This document shows, in pieces, positions 6,684 to 15,178 of a stretch of DNA of 64,000 nt. Made by a program: the position numbers and the translations under genes. The DNA lies in assembly GCF_900292035.1 (NCBI RefSeq), contig NZ_OMPO01000002.1, forward strand, positions 620,001-684,000. Reading direction: 5' to 3'. The notes beneath the pieces were generated by a model, which saw only the letters and a list, made by a program, of their open reading frames with translations, did not search any database and was not told the DNA's origin. How positions within the stretch are numbered: position 1 is the first letter of the stretch; the number at the start of each line of letters is the position of its first letter. This DNA is from Blastococcus sp. Marseille-P5729. Its GTDB lineage: Bacteria; Actinomycetota; Actinomycetes; Mycobacteriales; Antricoccaceae.

Positions 6684-7480
6684 CCACGATCCTCGTCGAC
6701 CACCCCCGCCCCGGCGTCCGCGTGCTGCGCCTCAACCGCCCGGACCGGCTCAACACGATGACCCACGAGCTGCTCACGGACCTGCATGCCGCGCTCGACG
6801 ATGCGGACGCGTCGGACGACGTCCGCGTCGTCGTCCTCACCGGCGAGGGGCGCGCGTTCTGCGCCGGGCTCGACCTGGACGGGTACGCCGACGACTTCGA
6901 CGCCACCCCCGGCCCGGTACGCGGCGGCCTTGCCCGTCAACGCGAGATTGCCTCGGCGGCTGAGAATATCCGGGACCTCTCCAAACCGGTCATCGCTGCC
7001 GTCAACGGGCCCGCCGCAGGCGGCGGCTTGGCGCTGGTGCTCGCCAGCGACATCCGCATCGCGTCCACCGATGCGGTCTTCAGCGTCGCGTTCATCCGAG
7101 CCGGGTTCTCCGCGTGCGACATCGGAACCTCCTGGCTGCTGCCCCGCATCGTCGGGGCTGGTCGCGCACACGAGCTGATGCTGACCGGACGTCGGTTCGG
7201 CGCTGAGGAGGCCGAGCGGATCGGGATGCTCTACCGCGTAGTCCAGCCCGGCGATCTGATGGACGTCGCGATGGGCAAGGCCGATGAGATCCTGCGCAAC
7301 CCACCGTTCTCGGTCGAGCTCACCAAGCAGGGCATGTGGCTGGCACTCGAGCAGCCATCCTTCCACGCCGCTGTCGAGCTGGAGAACCGTCAGCAGATCC
7401 TCACCTCGCTCACCGAGGACCGCGCCGAAGCCACCGCGGCCTTCCTCGAGAAGCGTGACCCGCAGTACCAGAACCGCTAG
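6680..7480 (+). CDS. Enoyl-CoA hydratase/isomerase family protein
   Basis: 266 residues, crotonase fold. The CoA-binding and oxyanion-hole segments are clear: GRAFCAGLDLDGY near residue 60 and KPVIAAVNGPAAGGGLAL near 105, followed by FSVAFIRAGFSACDIGTSWLLPRIVG. The position where classic hydratases carry the second catalytic glutamate reads ACD here, so the reaction may be an isomerisation or other crotonase chemistry. GTG start at 6680, overlapping the upstream VOC stop by 4 nt. Confidence 0.85.
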   Translation: MTTILVDHPRPGVRVLRLNRPDRLNTMTHELLTDLHAALDDADASDDVRVVVLTGEGRAFCAGLDLDGYADDFDATPGPVRGGLARQREIASAAENIRDLSKPVIAAVNGPAAGGGLALVLASDIRIASTDAVFSVAFIRAGFSACDIGTSWLLPRIVGAGRAHELMLTGRRFGAEEAERIGMLYRVVQPGDLMDVAMGKADEILRNPPFSVELTKQGMWLALEQPSFHAAVELENRQQILTSLTEDRAEATAAFLEKRDPQYQNR

Positions 7481-7536
7481 CGGCATCACGCCAGAACACG
7501 TGCCGAAATTCCTTCCCTCTCGTCTTGCGCATTGTT

Positions 7537-7552
7537 TCGAACGTATGTACGA
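7537..7552 (+). promoter_or_regulatory. LexA-box-like site upstream of DUF222-HNH gene 1
   Basis: TCGAACGTATGTACGA differs at one base from the actinobacterial SOS-box pattern TCGAAC-N4-GTTCGA. The identical 16-mer lies at 57211-57226, upstream of the second DUF222-HNH gene. It is 27 nt before the ATG, in the promoter region. Confidence 0.6.
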
Positions 7553-7578
7553 TTGTATCAGATCCCGAGGAGGTGGCC

Positions 7579-9234
7579 ATGTCAGACATCAGCGACATCG
7601 CGACGCCGCCTGCTAACGACCCGAAGCACGATCGTCTCCCCGCGGGCGCAGTGCCGGACGCCGAGCTCGACGAACAGCTCGACCGGATCACCGGCGGGCT
7701 GGAGTCGCTTGTCGAGGCCGCCGAGCACGGCGACTTCGCGGGTCTTGGTCCCGACGGGCTAATCGCGCTTGCCCGGCGGGTCGAATCAATCCGGACCAGG
7801 CTGATCACCCTCGACTGCCACGTCATCGAGGCGGCAGAAGACGAACAGCTCCACGAGCGACAGTGCGTCGCCACCACCGCCATGGCGCTCGCTGAGGTTC
7901 TGCGAATCTCACGCCCAGAGGCCAATGCCCGAGTGGCGAGAAGAAAGCAGCTCATCTCCCGCAACGGGTTCAGCTTCGGCGCCTACCCACCGGAGCTTCC
8001 CGTGCTGGCCCAGGCCGTGCGCAACGGCAGCGTGACGACCGAGCACGTGACGGTCATCGGCAAGGCGATCAGGAAGCTGCTCAGCAACCCGAGCATCGAC
8101 GTTGACACCGCAGCACAAGCCGAGGAGTTCCTCGTCAACAAGGCCGCCAGCTTCGGGCCGGACGACGTCAAGACCCTCGCGGACAAGCTCGACGACGTCC
8201 TCCTCCCCGACGGCGCGATCCCGCAGGACCGCGTCGCCCAGGCTCGCCGGAGCCTGTCGATCGGCCCGCAGCGGCAGGACGGCACCCACCACATCACCGG
8301 ATTCCTGACCCGAGGCCTCAAGGCACTGTTCGACGCCGCCGTCGGGCCGCTCGCCGCGCCCCGCCCCGCGGACGACGAAGCAGGCCCCGACGATCGCACC
8401 GCGGGACAACGCACGCACGATGCCCTCGAGGACGCCTGCCGCCGTCTGCTCGACAGCGCAGGAACCCCTGCAGCAGGCGGAACCGCGGCCAGCGTCCACA
8501 TCACCATCGATCTCGACCAGCTCCTGGACGCCCTGCGTCGACTCAAGGACGGCACGGGTGACCAGACGGGACGCGCGAGCGGACAGGTCGCCGGAGGCGA
8601 ACGACTGAGCTGGCCCGAGATCGCTCGCCTCGCCCACGAAGCCCAGCTCATCCCGACCTGGATCAGCAAGACCGACGGCATCCTGGCTTTCGGCCGCACC
8701 CGGCGCATCGCGACCGAGGCGCAGACCCTCGCGCTGATCACCCGCGACCGCGGCTGCAGCTTCCCCGGCTGCACCGCTCCGCCCGACTGGAGCCAACGTC
8801 ACCACGTCATCCCCTGGTGGAACGGCGGAAAGACCGACATCGACAACCTGACCCTCGTCTGCTCCTTCCACCATCGAGAGTTCGAGCGGCGCGGATGGCA
8901 GGTCGAGATGCACAGCGGAATTCCGATCTGGATCCCGCCGCGCTGGATAGATCCCGAGCAACGACCCCAGATCAACCACCGGATCGCACTCCCATCGCAA
9001 GCCGAGCTCGACCTCCTGACCGAACGGACCAGAGCCAGAGAGCACGAACCGCCACCCGATCCACCCGACCCGCTTGAGGTCATCGACGAGCTGGTCCCGC
9101 TGCTCGCCGAGCAGCTCCCACCCGCCGTACGCGAACAGTTCGGCAGCGAGCTCTACCTCCTGCTCGCCACCTACCTCGGCTCCGCACCCATCCGGGACGA
9201 CGCTGCGTCCTCCGCTGCCGTCGCGCAGGTATAA
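7579..9234 (+). CDS. DUF222 (13E12-type) HNH endonuclease-domain protein 1
   Basis: About 551 residues. The N-terminal DUF222 region is followed by an HNH nuclease near residues 390-440: CSFPGC, then QRHHVIPWWNGGKTDIDNLTLVC..HH, with paired HH, N and the zinc-type cysteines intact. I chose the ATG at 7579 because gaggagg lies 8 nt upstream; the longer frame from 7525 would run through the LexA-like box. The closest relative is the second copy at 57257. Such 13E12 proteins are common, multi-copy and largely uncharacterised in actinobacteria. The intact HNH suggests DNA cleavage, and the upstream box suggests induction by DNA damage. Confidence 0.88.
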   Translation: MSDISDIATPPANDPKHDRLPAGAVPDAELDEQLDRITGGLESLVEAAEHGDFAGLGPDGLIALARRVESIRTRLITLDCHVIEAAEDEQLHERQCVATTAMALAEVLRISRPEANARVARRKQLISRNGFSFGAYPPELPVLAQAVRNGSVTTEHVTVIGKAIRKLLSNPSIDVDTAAQAEEFLVNKAASFGPDDVKTLADKLDDVLLPDGAIPQDRVAQARRSLSIGPQRQDGTHHITGFLTRGLKALFDAAVGPLAAPRPADDEAGPDDRTAGQRTHDALEDACRRLLDSAGTPAAGGTAASVHITIDLDQLLDALRRLKDGTGDQTGRASGQVAGGERLSWPEIARLAHEAQLIPTWISKTDGILAFGRTRRIATEAQTLALITRDRGCSFPGCTAPPDWSQRHHVIPWWNGGKTDIDNLTLVCSFHHREFERRGWQVEMHSGIPIWIPPRWIDPEQRPQINHRIALPSQAELDLLTERTRAREHEPPPDPPDPLEVIDELVPLLAEQLPPAVREQFGSELYLLLATYLGSAPIRDDAASSAAVAQV

Positions 9235-9319
9235 CCGTCCGCCCGCCGGCGTCCTGAGCGCCGTGGGTAGCGTGAGTCGCAGTACCGAGACCGACAGATC
9301 CCGACACCGGAGGGCACCC

Positions 9320-10204
9320 ATGGCCTACGAGACGCTCACCCACGACATCGAGGACGGCGTCCTCACCATCACCCTCAACCGGCCCGACAAGCTCAACGCC
9401 TTCACCGTGACGATGGCCGACGAGCTGGAGCAGAGCTTCCGCGAGGTCAACGACAACGACGACGTACGCGCCATCATCGTGACCGGTGCCGGCCGGGCAT
9501 TCTGCGCCGGCATGGACCTCTCGGTCGGCGGCAACGTCTTCGGGCTCGACGAGACCAAGCAGCCCACCCTCGCCGACATCGCGGACCTCGCCAGCCCTGA
9601 GATGAAGGATGTCCGCGACACCGGCGGCCGGGTCTCGCTGGCGATCCACGACTGCCGCAAGCCCGTCATCGCGGCGATCAACGGTCCTGCGGTCGGCATC
9701 GGCGCCACGATGACGCTGGGCATGGACGCCCGGCTCGTGTCGCAGAAGGCCCGCTTCGGGCTGGTCTTCGGCAAGCTCGGGATCGTCCCCGAGGCCGCGT
9801 CGTCGTGGTTCCTCCCCCGCATCGTCGGACTGCCCAAGGCGCTCGACCTGGTGATGTCCGCCGAGATCCTGGACGCCGACGCCACCGTCGAGGCAGGCCT
9901 TGCCGCCGCGGTGTACGAGCCTGACCAGCTGCTGATCGAGGCCCGCGCCCTCGCCGACAAGTGGACCAAGGGCCGCTCGGCGGTCGCGGTCGCCCTCAGC
10001 CGGCAGCTGCTGCGCCGCAATGTCGCGATCGAGCACCCCGCAGATGCGCACCGCGTCGACTCGCTGGCGATGTTCTGGACCAGCGTCGGTGACGGCAAAG
10101 AGGGCGTGGCTGCCTTCCTCGAGAAGCGCGACCCGGACTACTCCGGCCGCGCCTCCGACCTGCCTCCGTTCTACGACGAGTGGATCTCCCCCGACGGTCG
10201 CTGA
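9320..10204 (+). CDS. Enoyl-CoA hydratase/isomerase family protein
   Basis: 294 residues, crotonase fold, with the hallmark GRAFCAGMDLSVGG near 60 and KPVIAAINGPAVGIGATMTLGMDAR near 115. GKLGIVPEAASSWFLPRIVG carries the glutamate expected at the second catalytic position. A C-terminal EKRDPDYSGRASDLPPFYDEW tail is shared with many actinobacterial fatty-acid enzymes. The ATG at 9320 follows cggaggg by 5 nt. It stands alone between the HNH gene and a gene remnant, so the CoA substrate cannot be inferred from context. Confidence 0.88.
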   Translation: MAYETLTHDIEDGVLTITLNRPDKLNAFTVTMADELEQSFREVNDNDDVRAIIVTGAGRAFCAGMDLSVGGNVFGLDETKQPTLADIADLASPEMKDVRDTGGRVSLAIHDCRKPVIAAINGPAVGIGATMTLGMDARLVSQKARFGLVFGKLGIVPEAASSWFLPRIVGLPKALDLVMSAEILDADATVEAGLAAAVYEPDQLLIEARALADKWTKGRSAVAVALSRQLLRRNVAIEHPADAHRVDSLAMFWTSVGDGKEGVAAFLEKRDPDYSGRASDLPPFYDEWISPDGR

Positions 10205-10221
10205 GCGCTACGGTCGCTCAG
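10201..10221 (+). terminator. Short hairpin at the end of the crotonase gene
   Basis: ctgagcg / cgctcag with a 7-nt loop, starting at the stop codon. A modest stem with no T-tract, between two convergent coding regions. Confidence 0.35.
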
Positions 10222-10222
10222 G

Positions 10223-10476
10223 TCAAGATCTCCAGGAGGGCGTCGTCCAGGCGCGGGTAGTCGAGCCAGGCCGGCGAGCCGGTCGAAGGCCGGGCAGTCC
10301 TGATCGAACACGACGCTGGTGCGCAGGATCGTCTGGCTTGCCGCGTTGGCCTCAGACGCCGCGCCCTCCCACGCCGAGGCGATGCCGGTCATCTGCGGCA
10401 GCTCCGCCGACCCCGTCGGCAGCGGAGTCTTCTCGTCGATCTCGGCGTCCGCCCCATGTGAGGGGCCGCTGGTCAT
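10223..10476 (-). pseudogene. Remnant of a TIGR01777-type SDR epimerase gene
   Basis: Downstream of the FAD oxidoreductase and overlapping its stop as ATGA is a frame with DEKTPLPTGSAELPQMTGIASAWEGAASEANA..TILRTSVVFD, like the middle of a TIGR01777/DUF1731 NAD-dependent epimerase. It has no N-terminal nucleotide-binding domain. About 20 codons later a different frame reads PAWLDYPRLDDALLEIL and stops at 10223, resembling the C-terminal end of the same family. The middle is missing and the frame is lost, so this looks like a decayed gene. Confidence 0.5.
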
Positions 10477-11891
10477 GTCTCCCGGAGGTACTCGATCGCC
10501 GATTCGGCGGCGTTGTACCCGCACATGCCATGAACGCCGGCGCTCGGCGGTGTCGCTGCGGAGCACAGATACACGCCGGGGACGCCCGTCTCGTACGGGT
10601 TCGTCGCAAGCCGTGGACGCAGCACTACCTGCATCGCCGTGTTGGCGCCGGTGCCGATATCACCTCCGACGTAGTTCGGGTTGTACTCCTGCATGGCCGT
10701 CGTACCGCGCACGTGCGTGGCGACGACCTGCGAGGAGATCCCAGGCGCGAACCGCTCGAGCTGCGCCATCACCTGCTCCGTTGCATCAGCGCCGCCATTG
10801 GGCACATGCGCGTATGCCCACAGGGGATTGATGCCGTCGTTCGACCGGCTCGGATCGGCAAGATACTGCTGGCCGACGAGCATGAACGGCCGCTGTGGCA
10901 TCCGTCCGGCGCCGGCGTCCCGCTCCGCCGCCGCGAGCTCCTCCAGCGTGCCGCCCACGTGAACGGTCCCGGCCTTTCGGCATTCCGGGTTCGTCCACGG
11001 CACCGGGCCGCGGACGGCCAGCTCGACCTTGTGTGCCCCGGGCCCGTAGCTGTACCGGCGGTAGGCGCGCGCCACCCGCGAGGGCAGCCGGTCGCCGAGG
11101 ATGTGCGCAGCGGCCTGGGGTGCGGTGCTCAGCAGGACGGCGTCCACAGCGCCCAGCTCCGCCAGGCTGGTGACCGTGCGGCCGGTCTCGATGACGCCGC
11201 CGTACGACTGGAGCGCCTTGGCGAGCGCGTCGGTGATCGCGCGCGAGCCACCCGCTGCCACCGGCCAACCACCCGCATGCCCCGAGGCGGTGAGCATCAC
11301 GCCGACCGCCGCTGACAGCGGCACGTCGAGGCGGCCGAACTTGTGTGCCGCCACCCCACCGAACAACGCCTTGGCCTGCGGTGTCGAAAAACGCCGAGCA
11401 AGCACGGTCGCGGGCAGCGCCGCCCGCAACCCGAACATCGCCAACGAGATCGGATGCTTCGGGAGCCCGATGATCGGGCCGAAGACGTCCTCGGTCAGCG
11501 CCTGGAACTTGCCGGCGACTGGCCCGAACACCTGCTTCCAGGCCTTGCCGTCGACGCCGAGACCATCGGCAGTGCGGTCGATGTCGCGCCACAGCACACC
11601 GGCGGTGCCGTCCTCCAGTGGGGGCGCCAGTTCGCCCTCAGGCCACAGCCACTGCAGCCCGAAGTCCTCGAGCCGCAGCGCCTGGAAGGCCGGAGACAGC
11701 ACGCCGGTCGGGTGGAAGGCCGAGCAGTCGTCGTGCAGCACTCCGGGCAGGGTCAGCTCCGAGGTGCGGGTGCCGCCACCGATCCGATCGCTCATCTCGA
11801 TGACGCGGACGTCGTGGCCTTCCTTGGCCAGCCGTACGGCAGCGGTTAACCCGTTGGGACCGCTGCCGACGACGACGACCTTCTTGCTCAT
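10473..11891 (-). CDS. FAD-dependent oxidoreductase, phytoene-dehydrogenase-like
   Basis: 472 residues. The N-terminal Rossmann motif [27 protein letters not shown] with E about 20 residues on binds FAD, and [27 protein letters not shown]-type sequence at the end completes the FAD site. Members of this COG1233 group oxidise or isomerise polyenes or other lipids; here the substrate is unknown and no carotenoid genes are nearby. The start at 11891 overlaps the end of the upstream remnant (ATGA). Gene remnants on both sides suggest an eroded operon. Confidence 0.85.
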   Translation of the reverse strand: MSKKVVVVGSGPNGLTAAVRLAKEGHDVRVIEMSDRIGGGTRTSELTLPGVLHDDCSAFHPTGVLSPAFQALRLEDFGLQWLWPEGELAPPLEDGTAGVLWRDIDRTADGLGVDGKAWKQVFGPVAGKFQALTEDVFGPIIGLPKHPISLAMFGLRAALPATVLARRFSTPQAKALFGGVAAHKFGRLDVPLSAAVGVMLTASGHAGGWPVAAGGSRAITDALAKALQSYGGVIETGRTVTSLAELGAVDAVLLSTAPQAAAHILGDRLPSRVARAYRRYSYGPGAHKVELAVRGPVPWTNPECRKAGTVHVGGTLEELAAAERDAGAGRMPQRPFMLVGQQYLADPSRSNDGINPLWAYAHVPNGGADATEQVMAQLERFAPGISSQVVATHVRGTTAMQEYNPNYVGGDIGTGANTAMQVVLRPRLATNPYETGVPGVYLCSAATPPSAGVHGMCGYNAAESAIEYLRET

Positions 11892-12326
11892 GCGTGACTG
11901 ATGCCGACCGGCACCGGGTCGGGCTGGTCGCTGGCGCGGGTCCAGTCGACGATGCGCGGGACCGGCCCGTTCGGCAGCCACGGCTGCTCCGCGACGGTCT
12001 GGACAACGTTGAACCGGCCGCGCTCGAGCACGCCGACCGCTGGATCGATGACCATGTAACGAAGGTAGTCCTTGTTGATCGGCTGTGACTCGGTCCAGGT
12101 GATCAGCACCTCGCCCGGCTTCCACTGGCAGAGCTCCTGGGCGCCCTCGATGTCGTCGGTGCCGTTGGAGGTGGTCACGTAGACGACGCCGTCCCCGCCC
12201 GGCTCCACGGCGCGCAGCCGGCCGTAGTCGCCGCTGAGGACCGCGGCCTTCGCCAGCTCGGCCCCGCCCTCACCGCCCTCGGGGATCGTGAGCGGGTAGA
12301 GCGCGGATCCCTTTAGCGTGGCGGCC
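11888..12326 (-). pseudogene. Degraded ORF with PQQ/sorbosone-dehydrogenase-like segment
   Basis: Directly after the sepX stop the same frame stays open and reads [45 protein letters not shown], like the C-terminal blade of PQQ-type sugar dehydrogenases (GEYGRLR.V...DG.L.V.TSN). It has no start of its own before a weak GTG at 12208. After TSNGTDD it continues as a different, unrecognised sequence ([27 protein letters not shown]) to a stop at 11888. This looks like two gene pieces joined by deletion, though a short real gene from 12208 cannot be excluded. Confidence 0.4.
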
Positions 12327-12328
12327 CA

Positions 12329-13165
12329 CTACACGGCGCGGGGGTACTGCTTGTCGTCGTCCGTGCCCGCGCCGTCGATGCCGTAACGCGGGTCGTCGTA
12401 CGGGTCGTCGTCCCAGTCGTAGTAGTCCGGCGAGTCCTGGTACTCCGAGTGGCGCTGACCGGACAGGTCGATCGAATCGGCGACGGTGGCGTCGCCGAGG
12501 TCATAGAGCTCGGGATCCTCGTCATCCAACGAGACGACCTCGGGCTCGGTGATGCTCGATGCGACGAACGCGTTCGTAGCCAGGCTCGACTGCGAGCGGG
12601 TCGCGCTGCGATCGGTGACGTCGGTGCGGGCGCGGTTGACCCGGATCTCGCGGGTCAACCGGCGCTCCTCCTCCCGGCGCGTCTCGTTGCGCAGGTGCAC
12701 GAGGTAGGCCGCCAGAGCGACACCGCTCGCCGCGGCGATCACCCACGTCCAGGTCCCCGCGAAGACTGCCAGCGCGAGCGAGAAGAGGAAGAATCCGCCG
12801 AGTCCCAGCAGCGTCTGGCGGCGACGCTGCATCATCCGCTTGCGGGCCGCGTCAGTACGGCGCGGGCCGCGCTCACGCGGCTGGGCCGGCTCGTCATAGG
12901 CCGCGTGCGGCTCGTCGTGCTCGTGGGTGTCCACGGCGTCGTCGAGTTCGTGCGAGGGGGAAGTCTCGCGTGCGCTCATCGGGTAGCTCCTTTGTCGCTG
13001 GCCGGCGGCCTTGGGCTTGGGCGTGCGCCGTAGCACTCGCGCTGACGACGAGTCGTTCTCGCGAATGACGGACTCGAGTGCGTTGTCGCGACGGGTGAGC
13101 ACCATGGGCACCAGGACGACGAACCAGGCCACCACCACGGCGGCCAGAAACACCCCTGATCCCAC
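12329..13165 (-). CDS. sepX: SepX/GlpR divisome membrane protein
   Basis: 278 residues. An N-terminal membrane anchor (MGSGVFLAAVVVAWFVVLVPMVL) is followed by a charged cytoplasmic stretch, a second hydrophobic hairpin (LLGLGGFFLFSLALAVFAGTWTWVIAAASGVALAAYLVH, about 118-157) and a long acidic C-terminal tail. This is the layout of the actinobacterial SepX/GlpR family, a membrane partner that links FtsZ and the gephyrin-like Glp protein to division sites. A moeA/glp gene lies two genes upstream, as in Corynebacterium and M. tuberculosis (Rv0996). GTG start at 13165 with ggaggtg 5 nt upstream. Not the glycerol repressor GlpR. Confidence 0.85.
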   Translation of the reverse strand: MGSGVFLAAVVVAWFVVLVPMVLTRRDNALESVIRENDSSSARVLRRTPKPKAAGQRQRSYPMSARETSPSHELDDAVDTHEHDEPHAAYDEPAQPRERGPRRTDAARKRMMQRRRQTLLGLGGFFLFSLALAVFAGTWTWVIAAASGVALAAYLVHLRNETRREEERRLTREIRVNRARTDVTDRSATRSQSSLATNAFVASSITEPEVVSLDDEDPELYDLGDATVADSIDLSGQRHSEYQDSPDYYDWDDDPYDDPRYGIDGAGTDDDKQYPRAV

Positions 13166-13283
13166 GAGTCACCTCCTGCCACATCTGTCACGCACCGCAT
13201 AGTCAACCCGAGACGACGAGACGACCGGGCCAGGCGCGCCGCGCGCATCGCGATTCGGTCGAGATTGCCCAGCTGCCAGCGGT

Positions 13284-13928
13284 TCAGTCGCGCAGCAGGT
13301 CCCTCATCGCAGTGAGGTCGTCGTCCGCCGTCAGCGCGAATCCGATGTGGTCTCGCCAGACCGTGCCGATCTGCAGATACCTGCTGTAGTGGCCTTCCCG
13401 GCGCATCCCGAGCTTCTCGACGACTCGGATGGAGGCCGTGTTCTCAGGCGCGATGGCCGCGTGAATCCGGTGGAGGCCGCTGTCGAAAGCATGCTGGATC
13501 GCCATTGCCACGGCGATCGGCGTCAGTCCTTGACCTGCGCGCTGCCGGTCGATCCAGTAACCGACGTCCGCCGAGCGGACCGGCCCCCACTGGATCGGGC
13601 CGACGTTCACCTGACCGACCAGGGCCGCCCCGTGCAGGACGACGAACGGCATGAGCCGGCCCTCCCGAGCGGCGATCCGGCTGTCGCGGCGCAACCGATA
13701 AAAGGCCATCGTGGAGGCACGCGCGTTCCAGTTCGCATCGGCCGCGGGCTCCCACGGCTGCAGCCAGTCACGGTTGCGCTGCCGAACCGATCGCCAGGCG
13801 GGCAGGTCGCGGTACCGCATCGGCCGCAGCGTCAGCGCCCCACGCCGGAGAGTGACCGGCCATGCCTTCGTGCGTGGGCGGCCGTCCTCAGGACCCGAGG
13901 ACGAGTGGCATGACGGAGACGTCGTCAC
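13284..13928 (-). CDS. GNAT N-acetyltransferase, RimJ-like
   Basis: 214 residues. The GNAT core is visible: LTLRPMRYRDLPAWRSVRQRNRDWLQPWEP start, VGYWIDRQRAGQGLTPIAVAMAIQHAF (the acetyl-CoA loop region) and IHAAIAPENTASIRVVEKLGMRREG, typical of ribosomal-protein or protein alpha-amine acetyltransferases. It overlaps the end of moeA/glp by 41 nt if the GTG at 13928 is the start; no better in-frame start exists downstream before the domain. The order galU-moeA-rimJ-sepX matches M. tuberculosis Rv0993-Rv0996. The acetylation target is unknown. Confidence 0.85.
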   Translation of the reverse strand: MTTSPSCHSSSGPEDGRPRTKAWPVTLRRGALTLRPMRYRDLPAWRSVRQRNRDWLQPWEPAADANWNARASTMAFYRLRRDSRIAAREGRLMPFVVLHGAALVGQVNVGPIQWGPVRSADVGYWIDRQRAGQGLTPIAVAMAIQHAFDSGLHRIHAAIAPENTASIRVVEKLGMRREGHYSRYLQIGTVWRDHIGFALTADDDLTAMRDLLRD

Positions 13929-15111
13929 CCTCGGTCACCTGGGTCTGGTCTTCGGGGATCACGATCAGGCAGTTCGACTGCGCCATCGAGAACAGCAGGT
14001 GGGCGCCTGCGCCGCCGACCGGCGACACGACGTACCCCCCGTCGGGGTGGCGCATCAGCAGGCCGCGCCGGAACTGCTTGCGGCCGGCGGGGCTGTCGAG
14101 GTGCTCGGTGGCACGAGCCTTGGTCACGGGTCGGAACAGTCGCTTCTTTCCCAGCAGGAAACGAATCGCGGGCCGAGCGAACACCTCGAACGAGATCAGG
14201 GCGCTCACCGGATCGTTGGGGAAGCACAGCACCGGCACCTCTCGCTCGCCGATGACGCCGAACCCCTGCGGCATCCCCGGCTGCATCGCCACGCGCGTGT
14301 ACTCGACCGAGCCGAGCTCCGACAGGCACTCGGAGACCACGTCGAACGAACTCGACGCGAACCCACCGGAGAGCACGAGCATGTCCGTGCGCAGCAGCTG
14401 CGACTCGAGGGTCGCCATCAGCCGGCCCTTGTCGGCCGGGACGGCGCTCGCGCGATAGACCGCCGCGCCGGCGTCCCGGGCGGCGGCAGCCAGCGCGAAA
14501 CTGTTGACGTCGATGAGCTCGCCCAGCGACGGCTGGGTGCCGACGTCCACAAGCTCGGAGCCGATCGACAGCACCGTGACGCGGGGCCGCGGCCGCGCCT
14601 GTACCCGGGTGCGGCCGACCGCAGCGAGCAGCCCGACCTGGGCGGGGCCGATCGGCGTCCCGACGGTCACCGCGGTGTCGCCGGGGGTGACGTCCTCCCC
14701 CGCCCGACGGATGTATGCGCCCCTCGGGGGAGCCTTGCGGATGTCGACCCGGGCGACGCCGCGGTCGGTCCACGCCAGCGGCACGATCGCGTCGGCGCCC
14801 GACGGCAGCACGGCCCCGGGGTAGATGCGCACCGCGGTGCCGGCGGACAGGCTGCGCACCTCCCGCGCGCCCGGCTCGGCCTCGGCGACGACCGCGAGCT
14901 GGACCGCGTCGTCCGGCCGGGCGGCCTGCACGTCGGCGACGCGGACGGCGTACCCGTCGATCGCGGAGTGGTCGAAGGCCGGCAGGGAGGTCTGCGAGAC
15001 GACCTCCTCACCGCACAGCAGCCCCTGTGCGTCGAGGATCGCCAGCTCGATCGAATCGAGCGTGGGCAGCGAAGAGAGGATCGCGTCGACGTGTTCTTCG
15101 ACTGTGCGCAC
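13888..15111 (-). CDS. MoeA/Glp-type molybdopterin molybdotransferase, gephyrin-like
   Basis: 407 residues with the MoeA domain order: N-terminal EEH.DAIL..L, FDHSAIDGYAVR near 46, the MoCF_biosynth core VTVLSIGSELVDVG...GELIDVNSF, LSGGFASSSFDVVSE, and a C-terminal beta-barrel. Classic MoeA reads GNPVS where this protein reads NDPVSALISFEVF, and the GG.S.G.YD motif is altered too (GGFASSSFD). In corynebacteria the gephyrin-like Glp at this locus acts with GlpR in cell division. The neighbouring sepX and weakened catalytic motifs favour a Glp-type structural role here, but molybdenum insertion cannot be excluded. GTG start at 15111. Confidence 0.85.
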   Translation of the reverse strand: MRTVEEHVDAILSSLPTLDSIELAILDAQGLLCGEEVVSQTSLPAFDHSAIDGYAVRVADVQAARPDDAVQLAVVAEAEPGAREVRSLSAGTAVRIYPGAVLPSGADAIVPLAWTDRGVARVDIRKAPPRGAYIRRAGEDVTPGDTAVTVGTPIGPAQVGLLAAVGRTRVQARPRPRVTVLSIGSELVDVGTQPSLGELIDVNSFALAAAARDAGAAVYRASAVPADKGRLMATLESQLLRTDMLVLSGGFASSSFDVVSECLSELGSVEYTRVAMQPGMPQGFGVIGEREVPVLCFPNDPVSALISFEVFARPAIRFLLGKKRLFRPVTKARATEHLDSPAGRKQFRRGLLMRHPDGGYVVSPVGGAGAHLLFSMAQSNCLIVIPEDQTQVTEGDDVSVMPLVLGS

Positions 15112-15178
15112 TAGGGGGTGCCTCCGTGACTACTTCGCGATGGGCCTTCCCCATCATGCGCTACGTCCACGCGGTTGC

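Noticed and set aside
12313-12525. Separate short minus-strand ORF at the end of sepX
   Set aside because: It lies in another frame over the Asp-rich sepX tail and has only low-complexity Thr/Arg text.
13888-13928. Frameshift between moeA/glp and the acetyltransferase
   Set aside because: The 41-nt overlap is compatible with two complete proteins and normal coupling; both ends match their families.
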